Source of the DNA: Pseudobdellovibrionaceae bacterium
GTDB lineage: Bacteria > Bdellovibrionota > Bdellovibrionia > Bdellovibrionales > Bdellovibrionaceae
Direction: 5' to 3'
NCBI GenBank assembly: GCA_019637955.1
Contig: JAHBUS010000004.1
Span: forward strand, 186,001-250,000
Length of the DNA stretch: 64,000 bases
Each line of letters begins with the position of its first letter. Within the stretch, counting starts at the first letter, position 1. The notes below the pieces were generated by a model, which was not told the origin of the DNA, searched no databases, and saw nothing but the letters and a program-made list of their open reading frames with translations. Shown piece by piece: positions 1 through 8,720 of the stretch. A program made the translations under genes and the position numbers.

Positions 1-289
1 CACGTTTCTCATTCAAGACCAGCTGGGAAGAAACAAGAACGAAGACGATCGGCGCCAGTAAGGTGAGGGCGAGCGGAAGAAAGACCCCCGCCAAAATCAG
101 GGCCCCGGCCAAAATCTCGAGGATTTTGACCACGGTGAGCAGGTAACCGGTTTGATCCAAGGCTTTCACGAAAGCCGCCATGCGTGGTGCCGCTGGTGGG
201 ATCGGGAACCAATGAAAGAACCCATTCAAGCCAAAGACCAAAAAGTTCGCTCCGACCAACAGCCGCAGAACTCCTTCGAGAATCATCAT
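1..289 (-). CDS. DoxX-family membrane protein (partial, C-terminus off the window)
   Basis: Reading from an ATG at 289, the frame stays open for 96 codons to the window edge. It gives a hydrophobic protein with a start typical of small DoxX-like proteins (MMILEGVLRLLVGANFLVFG), a segment FFHWFPIPPA, and two further hydrophobic helices. DoxX/DoxD-like proteins are four-helix inner-membrane proteins whose roles, where known, involve respiratory quinone or redox chemistry. A good ribosome-binding site (GGAGGACG) precedes the start. The start overlaps the stop of the upstream methyltransferase (ATGATGA), so this is the last visible gene of a four-gene operon. The second ATG at 286 is an equally possible start. 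Family call is moderately sure; the C-terminus is not seen. Confidence 0.7.
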   Translation of the reverse strand, partial: MMILEGVLRLLVGANFLVFGLNGFFHWFPIPPAAPRMAAFVKALDQTGYLLTVVKILEILAGALILAGVFLPLALTLLAPIVFVLVSSQLVLNEKR

Positions 290-954
290 ACGCGTCCTCC
301 CCGGCTGTCCGTCGATGACCGGTACAGCGACCAATGCTCCGTGTGATAGGGCTCTTCCACTTGCGAAAGCCACGCGTGTTCGGTCGCGATCAAGTGACGC
401 GTGGCCCGGCCACGGCCGATCATGCTGATCGGCTTGCTTGCGACCTGCTCACGCAAGCGCCGCAAAAACGCCGAGATCTCACTCACCGAGCCGAAATCAA
501 AAAGAAAACCCACGTCAAACTCCGGAATTTCGAAGTTCTGATTCAGATCCACCTTCTCGATTCGTGGATGCTCCGAGCACCACGAACGCAAAACTCGATT
601 GCCCTCGGCGACTCGCGCCTCGACGTACTCAAAGCCCCGCCACCGATCTTCGGGACGGAACCAATCCACAATGAGACCCATCCGTCCGTAGGCGCAGCCA
701 AAGTCGACCCAACGCAGAGGCGGATCTCCCGCGAAATGCTGCAGAATTTGATGAAGTTCGGGGTAAGGCGTTTGGAAAGCCTGAGCGGAAAGATGGGACC
801 AATCGGCCTTCGAGATCGAAGCTTCGCGCGCCGAAACCTCGGCCCTCTCGATCTGAACACCCAAAAGAGCGTCAATCGTTTCGGATCGGCTCTTCGCCTC
901 TTCGTAAGACGACCAGGGCTCGCGAATCAACTCGCGAAGGCGCGCCTCAGCCAC
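286..954 (-). CDS. Class I SAM-dependent methyltransferase-like protein
   Basis: A 222-residue soluble protein. The segment WVDFGCAYGRMGL near residue 82 is methyltransferase motif I (Asp-x-Gly-x-x-x-Gly), the S-adenosylmethionine-binding loop. The following acidic segment (FEYVEARVAEGN) is where motif II would be. The N-terminal 75 residues are helical and charged and resemble no domain I can name. Its start overlaps the stop of the glutaredoxin-like gene by 8 bases and its stop overlaps the DoxX start, so all are probably translated from one message. The substrate cannot be told from sequence; a small molecule or lipid is as likely as a protein. I am confident of the fold, not of the function. 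Confidence 0.65.
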   Translation of the reverse strand: MAEARLRELIREPWSSYEEAKSRSETIDALLGVQIERAEVSAREASISKADWSHLSAQAFQTPYPELHQILQHFAGDPPLRWVDFGCAYGRMGLIVDWFRPEDRWRGFEYVEARVAEGNRVLRSWCSEHPRIEKVDLNQNFEIPEFDVGFLFDFGSVSEISAFLRRLREQVASKPISMIGRGRATRHLIATEHAWLSQVEEPYHTEHWSLYRSSTDSRGGRV

Positions 955-1198
955 CCGCGCTCCGCCGGGCCAGCGATCGCAGATGCGCGGCCGCGTCTTC
1001 CATGGTGGTCAGCCAGCGACCCTCCGCGGTCAGCACCGCCGGAATTTGCAGCGAACCGAGAGCGGCCTGCATCTCTTGCCGGGCCGATTCGCTCGCATCC
1101 ACGTTGCGCCACTGCACCTCTTCAAGAGCCAGTTCGACGATCAGGCGGCGAAGGGCCGCCGAGTTGGGATCCGAAATACGATGAAACAATTGAAACAT
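947..1198 (-). CDS. Glutaredoxin-like protein lacking the CxxC motif
   Basis: An 83-residue protein with the layout of glutaredoxin/NrdH: an N-terminal strand (MFQLFHRI), a loop where the redox motif should be (SDPNSAALRRLI), a second strand (VQWRNVDA), the turn IPAVLT with the cis-proline typical of the thioredoxin fold, and a C-terminal helix after WLTTMEDA. There is no cysteine anywhere, so it cannot act as a thiol-disulfide oxidoreductase. It starts 6 bases after the stop of the XRE regulator gene and overlaps the methyltransferase. A structural or regulatory role is inferred. The fold assignment rests on short motifs only. Confidence 0.5.
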   Translation of the reverse strand: MFQLFHRISDPNSAALRRLIVELALEEVQWRNVDASESARQEMQAALGSLQIPAVLTAEGRWLTTMEDAAAHLRSLARRSAGG

Positions 1199-1204
1199 AT
1201 GATC

Positions 1205-1933
1205 TCACTTCACGAATTGATGTTCGTCGGCGGCGATGAGGACGGCCACCTTTTTGATCTTGGACGCTTCTAAACGCAAGCGGTCTTTGCGCGACTGCGT
1301 GGAGTATTTATCCAGAAGCTGGCGCAGCTCTTCTTTCATTTCGGCAAAGCTCGCTTCGCTCAATTGCAAGAGTGCCAAATTCAAAACGTTGCGAGGATCC
1401 TTCTTTGTCAGAATCGCATCGATCAGTTCGGCCGACCACTTCCGATTGAGATGTTCAACGAGAGGGCCATAATTGCTCCAGCGGATCATGCCCTTGTCCG
1501 AAAACTCGAGATCACCTTTGGGATTGATGCGCACCAGCCCCACCTTTTCGAGCTGGCGCAGGCGTCCACGAACCTCTTCGCGGCCCGACTTGGCGTCCGC
1601 GATGTATTTGTGCAGCGGAACGTTTTCAAAACGCAGCTTCCAGTACAGATGAAAAACGTCGGCTTTTTTCAAAAGCAAGGTCTCTTGCTCATCGGTGAGA
1701 TACACGTCTTGAACCTTTTCATCGTCCGCAGCGGCAAGGACCTGCACGAGAGGAACGCCCAAAGCCTCGCAAATTTTCTGTAAGCGGCTCACGCTCAAGT
1801 CATCCGAGGCCAACGATTTTTTGAGGCCCGAAACGCTCATCCCCAACCGCTCGGCAAGATCCTCGTACTTCATCTTTTTGTTTTTGAGTTCCTTCTTCAG
1901 GATTTCAATCACACGGTCGGTCTGAATGGCCAT
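1205..1933 (-). CDS. XRE-family transcriptional regulator with a long C-terminal effector region
   Basis: A 242-residue protein. Residues 6-65 form a Cro/C1-type helix-turn-helix (KMKYEDLAERLGMSVSGLKK, then SRLQKICEALGVPL). Residues 80-242 are an alpha-helical region that seems to contain a second winged-helix-like unit (EEVRGRLRQLEKVGLVRINP). This two-part layout recalls the TIGR02147/DUF4423-type regulators common in Bdellovibrio and Fibrobacter, but I cannot prove the link. The start ATG at 1933 is preceded by AAGGA at a good distance. It heads the operon with the glutaredoxin-like protein, methyltransferase and DoxX, and it may regulate that operon. Confidence 0.75.
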   Translation of the reverse strand: MAIQTDRVIEILKKELKNKKMKYEDLAERLGMSVSGLKKSLASDDLSVSRLQKICEALGVPLVQVLAAADDEKVQDVYLTDEQETLLLKKADVFHLYWKLRFENVPLHKYIADAKSGREEVRGRLRQLEKVGLVRINPKGDLEFSDKGMIRWSNYGPLVEHLNRKWSAELIDAILTKKDPRNVLNLALLQLSEASFAEMKEELRQLLDKYSTQSRKDRLRLEASKIKKVAVLIAADEHQFVK

Positions 1934-2020
1934 AAAAGTTCCTTATTTTGGTCTCATGATCCATTGTTTGGATATCAGAGACCTCTTTAAGGTACTCTAT
2001 TTTCAAGGGCTGCGCAAGAA

Positions 2021-2776
2021 TTAAGCTTCGACTCGGCCCACGTGCAGAGCCAAATCCCAGCGCACCTCGATGATCTCGGCGCCATGGAGGTCCCATGCGC
2101 GGCGCAAATCTTCGATGACAAGTTCGCGAGGATCGCGGCCATGCTTCTTCAAGTAGGTTTGCAGCGACGACCACGTTCCCAAGTAACCAACGAGATGCTC
2201 GAAGCTCCAAGACGCGTGCATCTGAAACACGGGCGCCTCGAATCTCTTAAAATCAAAAGGCAAATTCCGGTATCCCAACTCCACCGAGCGGCGCTCCCCT
2301 TCCCAGTAAGGGCCCAAAATCGTTTCGTAGAGCTTCATCACGACGGCATCGATCTCGGGTGTGAGATGTGCCAGGGCGTAACTCCAGACCGCCACCACCG
2401 CTCCCGGACGGGCGACTCGGCGAACTTCCTTGAAGAAGTTCTCGTGTTGAAACCAATGATACGCCTGAGCGACCGTCACCAAATCAACGCTCTGGGCAGC
2501 AAGACCCGAAGACTCCGCGGTCCCGACCGAATAAGTCACGTTGGCCGACGGCGAGGCTTGAGAGAGCTGTGAGGCCGACGGGTCCGTCGCAAAAACTCTT
2601 TCGAAAAAGGGGGCGAGACCGAGCGCCGCTTGACCGTTGCCGGTGCCGCAATCCCAAGCCGCTTTCCTTGCTGGAACTTGATCGGCCAGCCAGGCATAGA
2701 GGGATTCGGGATAGTGCGGGCGAAACTTCGAGTAATCCAGGGCTTGAGACGAGAAAAGATCTTTGAAACCGTTCAT
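2021..2776 (-). CDS. Class I SAM-dependent methyltransferase (Methyltransf_11 type)
   Basis: A 251-residue protein with a complete SAM-binding core. Motif I is AAWDCGTGNGQAALGL near residues 39-54, the acidic residue ending strand 2 is in VFATDPS, and the post-core motif is DLVTVAQAYHWF. That trio is typical of Methyltransf_11 proteins of the yeast Crg1/Tmt1 or trans-aconitate methyltransferase type, which methylate small acids or lipids. An open frame continues upstream to 3178, but that part is antisense to the DoxX gene, so I take the ATG at 2776 (MNGFKDLFSSQ), where the family sequence begins. It is divergent from DoxX, with 33 bases between the starts. Confidence 0.8.
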   Translation of the reverse strand: MNGFKDLFSSQALDYSKFRPHYPESLYAWLADQVPARKAAWDCGTGNGQAALGLAPFFERVFATDPSASQLSQASPSANVTYSVGTAESSGLAAQSVDLVTVAQAYHWFQHENFFKEVRRVARPGAVVAVWSYALAHLTPEIDAVVMKLYETILGPYWEGERRSVELGYRNLPFDFKRFEAPVFQMHASWSFEHLVGYLGTWSSLQTYLKKHGRDPRELVIEDLRRAWDLHGAEIIEVRWDLALHVGRVEA

Positions 2777-2809
2777 GCCCTCTTCTACACTTTTTGAACG
2801 AGGTAAAAT

Positions 2810-3229
2810 ATGAAAAACATTTTTGGCGTTCGCACTCACCATATGTACGGCTCCATTGGACTTCTCTTCGTGCGAGTCGTCATGGGCGTCGCATTTCTGT
2901 TTCACGGCTGGGGCAAGATTCAATCTCCCTTTTCGTGGATGGGTCCCGATTCGACAATGCCGGGCCTTCTGCAGTTCTTGGCGGCTTTTTCTGAATTCGG
3001 CGGCGGGATCGCGTTGATCGCGGGGTTTCTGACGCCGCTCGCGTGCCTCGGGATCGCCTTCACCATGATCGGCGCGGTGTACACGCACGCCATCGTCATG
3101 GGCGACCCCTTTGTGGGCACCAGCTCCTATGAACTCGCTTTGGTTTACTTTTCGCTCAGCGTGCTGTTCATCACGCAAGGTCCGGGGTATTTCTCACTGG
3201 ATCGAATCGTATTTGGCCGAAAATCCTAA
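2810..3229 (+). CDS. DoxX-family membrane protein
   Basis: A 139-residue protein with four predicted membrane helices. Diagnostic DoxX features are LLFVRVVMGVAFLFHGWGKI in helix 1, the loop before LLQFLAAFSEFGGGIALIAG in helix 2, and TPLACLGIAFTMIGAVYTH in helix 3. The family is thought to work in respiratory or redox processes at the inner membrane. The start ATG at 2810 is preceded by GAGGTAAAAT. Its 3' end overlaps the convergent DUF2007-like gene by 36 bases. This is the second DoxX-type gene in the first 3.3 kb, the other being at 1-289. Confidence 0.85.
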   Translation: MKNIFGVRTHHMYGSIGLLFVRVVMGVAFLFHGWGKIQSPFSWMGPDSTMPGLLQFLAAFSEFGGGIALIAGFLTPLACLGIAFTMIGAVYTHAIVMGDPFVGTSSYELALVYFSLSVLFITQGPGYFSLDRIVFGRKS

Positions 3230-3703
3230 GGTTTCCAGGGCCTGTTGCATCAAAAACAGGCCCATCGCCAGTCCCGGCAACTGCATGATCGAAATCAAAA
3301 TGATGAAGAATGACGTCGAGGTGTCACGCGGACGAAGGCGCGCGTATTTGAGTGCCTCGCGGATCGAGATGTAGTTGCCAATCCATGGCAGTAGGATCAC
3401 GGCCATGATCGCGTAGCTCACCGAACGTCGCATCGAAACCGAGCTGGTTTCGGTCTGCGGCTCGTGCTTTTCGACGACCGCCACTTGGGAGCGACGCAAA
3501 AGATCCACGGCCCGATCATAGTCAACCGGTTTAACGTTTAAAAAGTAGCGGCCTTGAGTCCCACCCACAATGATGGACGAATACTCGCGCACGCCCTCCA
3601 GATCGGCCTCAATGCCCTGGCTGAGGAGGTAGTCCTTGGCCATCAGGCCTTCGGTGTGGTCTTGAAATTCGCGTACGAGTTTGCCGTCCGTCATGGTCAT
3701 CAT
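3194..3703 (-). CDS. DUF2007-like domain protein with two C-terminal membrane helices
   Basis: A 169-residue protein. Residues 5-75 have the pattern of the small DUF2007 / putative signal-transducing domain (KLVREFQDHTEGLMAKDYLL, then YFLNVKPVDYDRAVDLL), a ferredoxin-like fold in which a strand-helix unit reads out a co-ordinate such as a transporter state. Residues 93-165 carry two hydrophobic segments (VSYAIMAVILLPWIGNYI and FFIILISIMQLPGLAMGLFL), so the domain is probably held at the inner membrane facing the cytoplasm. No clear ribosome-binding site is visible, and three candidate ATGs lie within four codons. The function is unknown. Confidence 0.6.
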   Translation of the reverse strand: MMTMTDGKLVREFQDHTEGLMAKDYLLSQGIEADLEGVREYSSIIVGGTQGRYFLNVKPVDYDRAVDLLRRSQVAVVEKHEPQTETSSVSMRRSVSYAIMAVILLPWIGNYISIREALKYARLRPRDTSTSFFIILISIMQLPGLAMGLFLMQQALETLGFSAKYDSIQ

Positions 3704-3763
3704 CAGGGTTTAACACACCCCCTTTGCCCTGTCTAAAAACTCTTCGACTTGATTTAGGACTCA

Positions 3764-5977
3764 GTGTTAAATCGCTCCATGCCCTACAACTTCCTGCGCA
3801 CGCAAATCGGCAATCTCAATCGCAGCCTCTTTCTCGCCATGCTCTTCAGCGTGGGCCTCGTCCTTGCCTGCTCCCTTTTGTTCGTTTACCAGACGTCGGC
3901 ACAGAAGCAAAACAGCCAAGACCGCGGGCAGGCTCAAGAAATGATCAAGACCTTGCAGCGCGTGCTCATCGCGCTAGTGGACGCCGAGACCGCACAACGT
4001 GGTTATGAAATCGCCAAGGACGTGCGCTTTCTAGAACCCTACTACCGCTCAGCCGGTCTCATCGACAAAGAAATCGACTCCATTCACGAGCTGGCAAAGA
4101 AAATGCGCACCGAGCGCGGCGAGAATCGCATCACCGACGAGCAGATCGACGATCTCTCGGCGCGCAAAAAAGAACTCTTCGCGATCTTCGAATCCTCCGT
4201 GCAGAACTCGGGCGGAAAATGGTCCCGCACCGAAGCTCTGGAGGCTAAACGCAAGATGGATGAAACTCGAGACTTGATCGGCGAGCTTTTGGACCGCTCG
4301 TTGGCACACCTCGAAGACAACGACAAGCGCATGGTGCTCGGGTACTCGCGCATGTCGATCGTCGCGATCATCACCGTGCTCTTCTCTTTTGCGTCTTTGG
4401 TCGGTTCCGTCATGTTCCTGTCGCAAGGTCTCGAAAAACAGAAGGCTCGCGCGATGAGCTACTTTGAGTCCGCCTCGAAAGCCGAAGAGGCCTCCGACTT
4501 GAAGTCGGCCTTTTTGGCCAATATGAGCCACGAAATCCGAACTCCCATGAACGGCATCATCGGCGTGATCGACTTGCTCCGCTCAACCCGGTTGGACGAC
4601 GAGCAGCGCTCTTATGTCGAAATCGTTCGCGATTCCTCAAACACGATGCTCGCCCTTTTGAACAACATTCTCGATCTTTCAAAAATCGAGGCGGGAAAAT
4701 TCCACCTCGAAAAAGTCAGCTTCGAACTTCCCTCGTTGGTGCGATCGGTGGTGAGCGTTTTCCGTTACCAAGCGATCGAAAAGGGCCTGCGCCTGGATTT
4801 GCTGGTCGCCGATAGCGTTCCACACCACTTGATGGGCGACCCCCTTCGTCTCCGGCAAGTTCTGACCAACCTGATCGGAAACGCCTTGAAGTTCACGTCG
4901 GAAGGACTCGTCGCGATCCGCATTCAGGTCGTGAGCCAGGAGAGTGAGCTGTACAACGTCCGCTTCGAAGTCGAAGACACCGGCGAAGGCGTTTCGCCTC
5001 AGGACCAGGAGCGTCTTTTCCAACCCTTCACCCAGGCCGACCTTGCGACGTTTCGCAAATTTGGAGGTTCGGGGTTGGGTCTGGCCATTTGCAAACAGGT
5101 CGTCGAGATGATGAACGGGCAGATCGGCGTCATCAGCACTCCGCAAAAAGGATCGACCTTTTGGTTTGAAATTCCCATGATCAAATCGCAGGTCGAACCG
5201 GCCGAGATGGTCGACACCGAGGACCACCTCGTCCGCGACTTCCAGCGGGCCCATAAAATTCTCGTGGTCGAAGACAACGCCGTGAACAGCAAGGTTTTCG
5301 CGGGCATGCTCGAGAAAATGAACCTCCCTTACCGCATTGCCGAGAACGGGGCCGTGGGCGTCGAACTCTTCCGGCGCGAGCATTTCGATCTCGTCCTCAT
5401 GGACTGCAATATGCCCGTCATGGACGGTTACGAAGCTACCCGCCAGATTCGCGGCCTCCACGGCGCCCGAGGACTCACCCCGATCATCGCGATCACCGCC
5501 AACGTCATGCGCGGCGACCGCGAGAAGTGCATTCAGTCCGGCATGAACGATGTCATTTCCAAACCGGTCCCCTTCCCGGAGTTGCAGGCCAAGTTGTTTC
5601 AGTATTTGGTCCAGAACGATCTTCCGGCCCAAGTCAAAGCGGCCCTAGAAGTTCTGCAAAAGCTTGAGACCTCGTCGAATCCCACCTTCGTCGCACAACT
5701 GGTCCGAATTTTTGTGAAGGACACGCCGGTGACGATTGCTGAGGCCAAGCAAGCTTTGGCCAGGGGCGACTTCCCCGCTCTCGAAAGGGCCGCGCACTCA
5801 CTCAAGTCGAGTTTCGCGAATTTCGGCGCGAAAGTGGGCTCGCAAAAGGCGTTGGAGGTCGAGAAACTCGCGAAATCCTCGCAGGCCGCAGGCTCCGAAT
5901 CGCAGCTTCTGCAAATCGAAAGCGAGTTCGAAAAAGTTTCGCGCGTCCTGCTGCAGCTTATTCCGGGAGCGGAATAA
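3764..5977 (+). CDS. CHASE3 hybrid sensor histidine kinase with receiver and HPt domains
   Basis: A 737-residue inner-membrane sensor. Order: a membrane helix (about 20-42), a CHASE3-like periplasmic helical domain (about 45-190, with the family phrase ETAQRGYEI), a second membrane helix (about 195-215), HisKA with His256 in [15 protein letters not shown], a HATPase_c domain (N box [10 protein letters not shown]1 DTGEG, G2 GGSGLGLAI), a receiver domain with phospho-acceptor Asp547 ([15 protein letters not shown]), and a C-terminal HPt domain with His678 ([14 protein letters not shown]). All four phosphorelay residues are present, so it can run a full internal relay to an unlinked response regulator. 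I prefer the GTG at 3764, preceded by AGGA, over the ATG at 3779. Confidence 0.93.
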   Translation: MLNRSMPYNFLRTQIGNLNRSLFLAMLFSVGLVLACSLLFVYQTSAQKQNSQDRGQAQEMIKTLQRVLIALVDAETAQRGYEIAKDVRFLEPYYRSAGLIDKEIDSIHELAKKMRTERGENRITDEQIDDLSARKKELFAIFESSVQNSGGKWSRTEALEAKRKMDETRDLIGELLDRSLAHLEDNDKRMVLGYSRMSIVAIITVLFSFASLVGSVMFLSQGLEKQKARAMSYFESASKAEEASDLKSAFLANMSHEIRTPMNGIIGVIDLLRSTRLDDEQRSYVEIVRDSSNTMLALLNNILDLSKIEAGKFHLEKVSFELPSLVRSVVSVFRYQAIEKGLRLDLLVADSVPHHLMGDPLRLRQVLTNLIGNALKFTSEGLVAIRIQVVSQESELYNVRFEVEDTGEGVSPQDQERLFQPFTQADLATFRKFGGSGLGLAICKQVVEMMNGQIGVISTPQKGSTFWFEIPMIKSQVEPAEMVDTEDHLVRDFQRAHKILVVEDNAVNSKVFAGMLEKMNLPYRIAENGAVGVELFRREHFDLVLMDCNMPVMDGYEATRQIRGLHGARGLTPIIAITANVMRGDREKCIQSGMNDVISKPVPFPELQAKLFQYLVQNDLPAQVKAALEVLQKLETSSNPTFVAQLVRIFVKDTPVTIAEAKQALARGDFPALERAAHSLKSSFANFGAKVGSQKALEVEKLAKSSQAAGSESQLLQIESEFEKVSRVLLQLIPGAE

Positions 5978-6827
5978 ATTCCGTCTCGTGCGGGACCGGA
6001 GCAAACTTCCGGTCCTTCCAGTCCTGCTTGGCTTTCTGAATTTTTTCTTTCGAACTCGAAACAAAATTCCACTCGATAAAACGCTCTTCCGGAAACGGTT
6101 GGCCGCCAAAAAGAACGGCGTGCGCCCCCGCCTCGAGATCCAATCGGATCTGGGCGCCGGGTTCAAAAATGATCAGCTCATGTCCGGGAGTTTCTTGCTT
6201 CTGATCCGCCGTCACGCGCACCCGGCCCTCCAGAACGATGAGCCCAAGGGCCTGATCACCCGAATCAAACTCAAAGTGCCCGCCCTTGGCGGACCGTAAA
6301 TTCATGAACACCAGCTTCGAATGCACCTGAACCGGCGAGCGCCGGCCGCGCGCCTCCCCGGCGATGAGCGTGACTTCGACGTCGCCCTCGGTCCATGTCG
6401 GAATGGCGGATTTGGCGTGATGAAAGAACTCCGGCGCCATGTCCTCTTTGTCTTTGGGAAGGGCGACCCAGAATTGCAGCATGTGCTGAGCGCGCTCGGT
6501 GGGGGCTTGCCCGTCGGGCGTACGCTCCGAGTGCACGATCCCACGCCCCGCGGTCATCCAATTGACATCGCCAGGTTTGAGCACCAGCTCATTGCCGAGA
6601 CTGTCACGGTGATAAGCCTGTCCTTTGAAAAGATACGACAACGTCGAAAGACCGATGTGGGGATGTGGGCGCACGTTCAACCCTTCGGCAGGTCCCTCGC
6701 TCGGCGGCAGGTAGTCCAAAAAAACGAAGGGCCCCACCGCGCGTTTTTTCATAAACGGCAGATAGCGAAAGATCGGGTGGCCGTCGATCGAGATCGTTCG
6801 CGGTTCAATTTTCATTTCGATGCCCAT
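5958..6827 (-). CDS. Pirin family protein
   Basis: A 289-residue bicupin. The N-terminal cupin has the pirin metal-site motifs: [14 protein letters not shown] gives the first two histidines, and [15 protein letters not shown] gives the third histidine and the glutamate. The second cupin (from about residue 180) is the usual degenerate half. Bacterial pirins bind iron or other divalent metals; reported roles include quercetin dioxygenase activity and modulation of metabolic enzymes. The start ATG at 6827 has GGAGGG just upstream. Its last 20 bases overlap the convergent histidine kinase gene. The upstream reductase gene overlaps the start by 16 bases, so the two form an operon. Confidence 0.92.
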   Translation of the reverse strand: MGIEMKIEPRTISIDGHPIFRYLPFMKKRAVGPFVFLDYLPPSEGPAEGLNVRPHPHIGLSTLSYLFKGQAYHRDSLGNELVLKPGDVNWMTAGRGIVHSERTPDGQAPTERAQHMLQFWVALPKDKEDMAPEFFHHAKSAIPTWTEGDVEVTLIAGEARGRRSPVQVHSKLVFMNLRSAKGGHFEFDSGDQALGLIVLEGRVRVTADQKQETPGHELIIFEPGAQIRLDLEAGAHAVLFGGQPFPEERFIEWNFVSSSKEKIQKAKQDWKDRKFAPVPHETEFIPLPE

Positions 6828-7471
6828 GCACCCTCCAACATTTTTTTGTTCGAGATCAATTCGACCTTTGCCGTCTGATGAAAAAGGGCTGCGACCGCGG
6901 TTTCGGCCACGCGCTTCGCTTCGATGGGCCGCCCCGCCTTGAGCGGACCAACCAAAAGTGATTGGACCAAGGGCGCAAGGGTGATCGCGAGTTTTTCCAC
7001 GAAACGAGACTCTTGGCGTTCTCCCAAGAGAAGACTCGGTTGCAAGATCACCAAACTTTCAAAACCGATCTGCTTCAGATCGCGCTCGGCCGCGCCTTTC
7101 ACCTGGTTGTAGAAAAATCGTGAGTCGGCATCGGCTCCCATGGCCGAGACCAAGACGAATTTGCGGACACCCAACTCACGGCAGCGAGCCGCGAAACGCA
7201 AGACAAAATCGTGATCGATTTGAAAGAAGGCCTGTTGCGAACCGGCTTTGCGGATCGTGGATCCCAGAGCGCAAATCGCGGCATCGAGCGGCGCACCGCC
7301 GTCCGCGGCGAAAGACGAAAAATCCGTCTGCACGAATCGCAGTTTCGGACTTGATGCGCAGGAGGCGCGTCGTCCGTAAGAACGAATCGACTCAACGCGA
7401 GACTCTTGCTGCAAAATTTCGGCGCACGCACCACCGACCAACCCCGTCGCTCCCGCCAAACCGACTTTCAT
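6812..7471 (-). CDS. NAD(P)-binding atypical SDR (NmrA/HTATIP2-like)
   Basis: A 219-residue Rossmann-fold protein. The dinucleotide loop is at the very start (VGLAGATGLVG, Gly-x-x-Gly-x-x-Gly). The segment VRKFVLVSAMGADADSRFFYNQVKGAAE corresponds to the SxxxA...YxxxK region of the HTATIP2/TIP30-like subgroup, with Tyr and Lys of the catalytic pair kept. Such proteins bind NAD(P) and are often reductases or regulatory sensors. An open frame runs upstream to 8194, but that part is antisense to the PAP2 gene. The ATG at 7471 has an excellent GGAGGT 8 bases upstream. It is operonic with pirin. Confidence 0.8.
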   Translation of the reverse strand: MKVGLAGATGLVGGACAEILQQESRVESIRSYGRRASCASSPKLRFVQTDFSSFAADGGAPLDAAICALGSTIRKAGSQQAFFQIDHDFVLRFAARCRELGVRKFVLVSAMGADADSRFFYNQVKGAAERDLKQIGFESLVILQPSLLLGERQESRFVEKLAITLAPLVQSLLVGPLKAGRPIEAKRVAETAVAALFHQTAKVELISNKKMLEGAWASK

Positions 7472-7537
7472 CTGAAAGACCTCCGCCCGGCCATGATCGT
7501 TCTTGGGAATCGTTTTGAAAAGTGCTAATGTTTTTCG

Positions 7538-8209
7538 GTGCGCTACGTGAAGGTCACCCTGATTACGCTCGTGCTCTCCGCTCTGTCGATCCAGTTTTTG
7601 GATCAACCGATGACCGCATTCTTTATGCCCGACGAGCTCTACCGCTTTCGCCGCGTCTCCCGCCACCTGACCGATATTGGCGAAGGCCAAGTCTGGTTTG
7701 CCCTCGCGCTGCTTGCCCTTTTCGTGGCCTGGCTCGCGCGCAAAAACTTTTTTCGCGGCGCCGAGTCCCTGACCGAAAGGACACGCGCGCACTATGAACG
7801 TCTGCGCGTTTTTGGGATCAACCTCTTCGTCTCCTTGATTCTCAGCGGAGTGATTCTGCACCTGTTCAAATGGATCATCGGCCGCCAGCGCCCGCACGTG
7901 ACCGAAAGTTACGAGCCGCATGTTTTCTACTGCTTTAACACCAACTCGCACTACCATTCGATGCCGTCGGGCCACTCTCAAGTTCTTTTCGTGGCGGCGG
8001 TGAATCTCACGTTGATGTTCCCGCAGTACACGCGCTGGATTTATTTTTTCGCGTTCAACCTCGCGATGACCCGCGTGTACACGACCCAGCACTTTTTCTC
8101 GGACGTCTTGATGGGTTGCTTGACCGGCTATCTTGGCGCTCACCTCGCTCTGCACCTGCTCGAGAAGCGCCGAAATGCCTCGAGAAACCCTCACACTTCC
8201 ACCACTTAG
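7538..8209 (+). CDS. PAP2-family membrane phosphatase
   Basis: A 223-residue protein with about five or six membrane helices and the three phosphatase motifs of the PAP2/lipid phosphatase family: KWIIGRQRP (motif 1), SMPSGHS (motif 2, catalytic His), and TRVYTTQHFFSD (motif 3, Arg, nucleophilic His and Asp). Family members dephosphorylate lipid substrates such as undecaprenyl pyrophosphate, phosphatidate or phosphatidylglycerophosphate on the periplasmic face. The GTG at 7538 lacks a clear ribosome-binding site, and a GTG at 7547 is an alternative. It is divergent from the NmrA-like gene. The sequence does not tell which lipid is used. Confidence 0.88.
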   Translation: MRYVKVTLITLVLSALSIQFLDQPMTAFFMPDELYRFRRVSRHLTDIGEGQVWFALALLALFVAWLARKNFFRGAESLTERTRAHYERLRVFGINLFVSLILSGVILHLFKWIIGRQRPHVTESYEPHVFYCFNTNSHYHSMPSGHSQVLFVAAVNLTLMFPQYTRWIYFFAFNLAMTRVYTTQHFFSDVLMGCLTGYLGAHLALHLLEKRRNASRNPHTSTT

Positions 8210-8314
8210 CGCATCGCGCTAAATGTGTGTGTTACAATTAAGCAAAATTTTCTCGACAACCCTGGCAGATCTTCGTAACCCCAACAGCAACTTTAACTTT
8301 CTAAGGAGATCCTC

Positions 8315-8707
8315 ATGAAAAGTCTTTTTCTGACGGCAGCCCTTTTCGTTTCTTCGTTCGCCTTCGCGGGTGAATTGGACCAAGATGTGACCAATCAAGG
8401 CCTCACAGGCACCGTGGTTGTTCGCGTTGATTCGCGCGACAAATCGGTTTCGGTTTTGAAATCGGAAGTCGTTCCCGCTTCGAAAAAAGAAGCTCAAACT
8501 TTGGCCGCCTCGGGCGCTTTCCAATCCGCTCCTTCGGATAAAGTTCGCACCGAGTTGGACAACGAAGCTGGTTCGTCGAGCTGGTACTGGTACTGCGGCT
8601 ACAACACAAGCCCCTACCTCTACTGGTACGGCTACAACTACTACCCGACCTACTACTACTCCTATAGTTATTACACCTACTACTACTACTCGTACTACCG
8701 TTGGTAA
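8315..8707 (+). CDS. Small exported protein with tyrosine-rich C-terminus
   Basis: A 130-residue protein with a textbook signal peptide (MKSLFLTAALFVSSFAFAGE, cleavage after AFA). A hydrophilic middle of about 70 residues follows (DSRDKSVSVLKSEVVPASKK). The last roughly 45 residues are dominated by Tyr with Trp, Ser and Asn, ending in Tyr-Tyr-Arg-Trp, and hold a single Cys. The start has AAGGAG at the ideal distance. Such tails can be adhesive, can cross-link through dityrosine or can bind glycans, but no function is proven. The subtilase gene follows after 43 bases. I do not recognise a named family. Confidence 0.8.
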   Translation: MKSLFLTAALFVSSFAFAGELDQDVTNQGLTGTVVVRVDSRDKSVSVLKSEVVPASKKEAQTLAASGAFQSAPSDKVRTELDNEAGSSSWYWYCGYNTSPYLYWYGYNYYPTYYYSYSYYTYYYYSYYRW

Positions 8708-8720
8708 GAGAGTGGTAATC

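Noticed and set aside
334-1239. 301-codon open frame on the plus strand
   Set aside because: Its product is Arg/Pro-rich with no recognisable domain and lies opposite two genes with clear motifs, so it is a shadow.
2777-3178. Upstream extension of the methyltransferase reading frame
   Set aside because: It is antisense to the DoxX gene and lacks methyltransferase sequence; the domain begins at the ATG at 2776.
7472-8194. Open frame upstream of the NmrA-like gene
   Set aside because: It is antisense to the PAP2 gene, and a strong GGAGGT supports the start at 7471.
8206-8222. Inverted repeat TTAGCGC/GCGCTAA as terminator of the PAP2 gene
   Set aside because: Short stem with a 3-base loop and no T-tract; it could be a weak structure but I cannot support a terminator.
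8580-8700. Repeated TAC-type triplets as a microsatellite or array
   Set aside because: They encode the tyrosine-rich tail in frame and vary by codon; no regular repeat unit is present.
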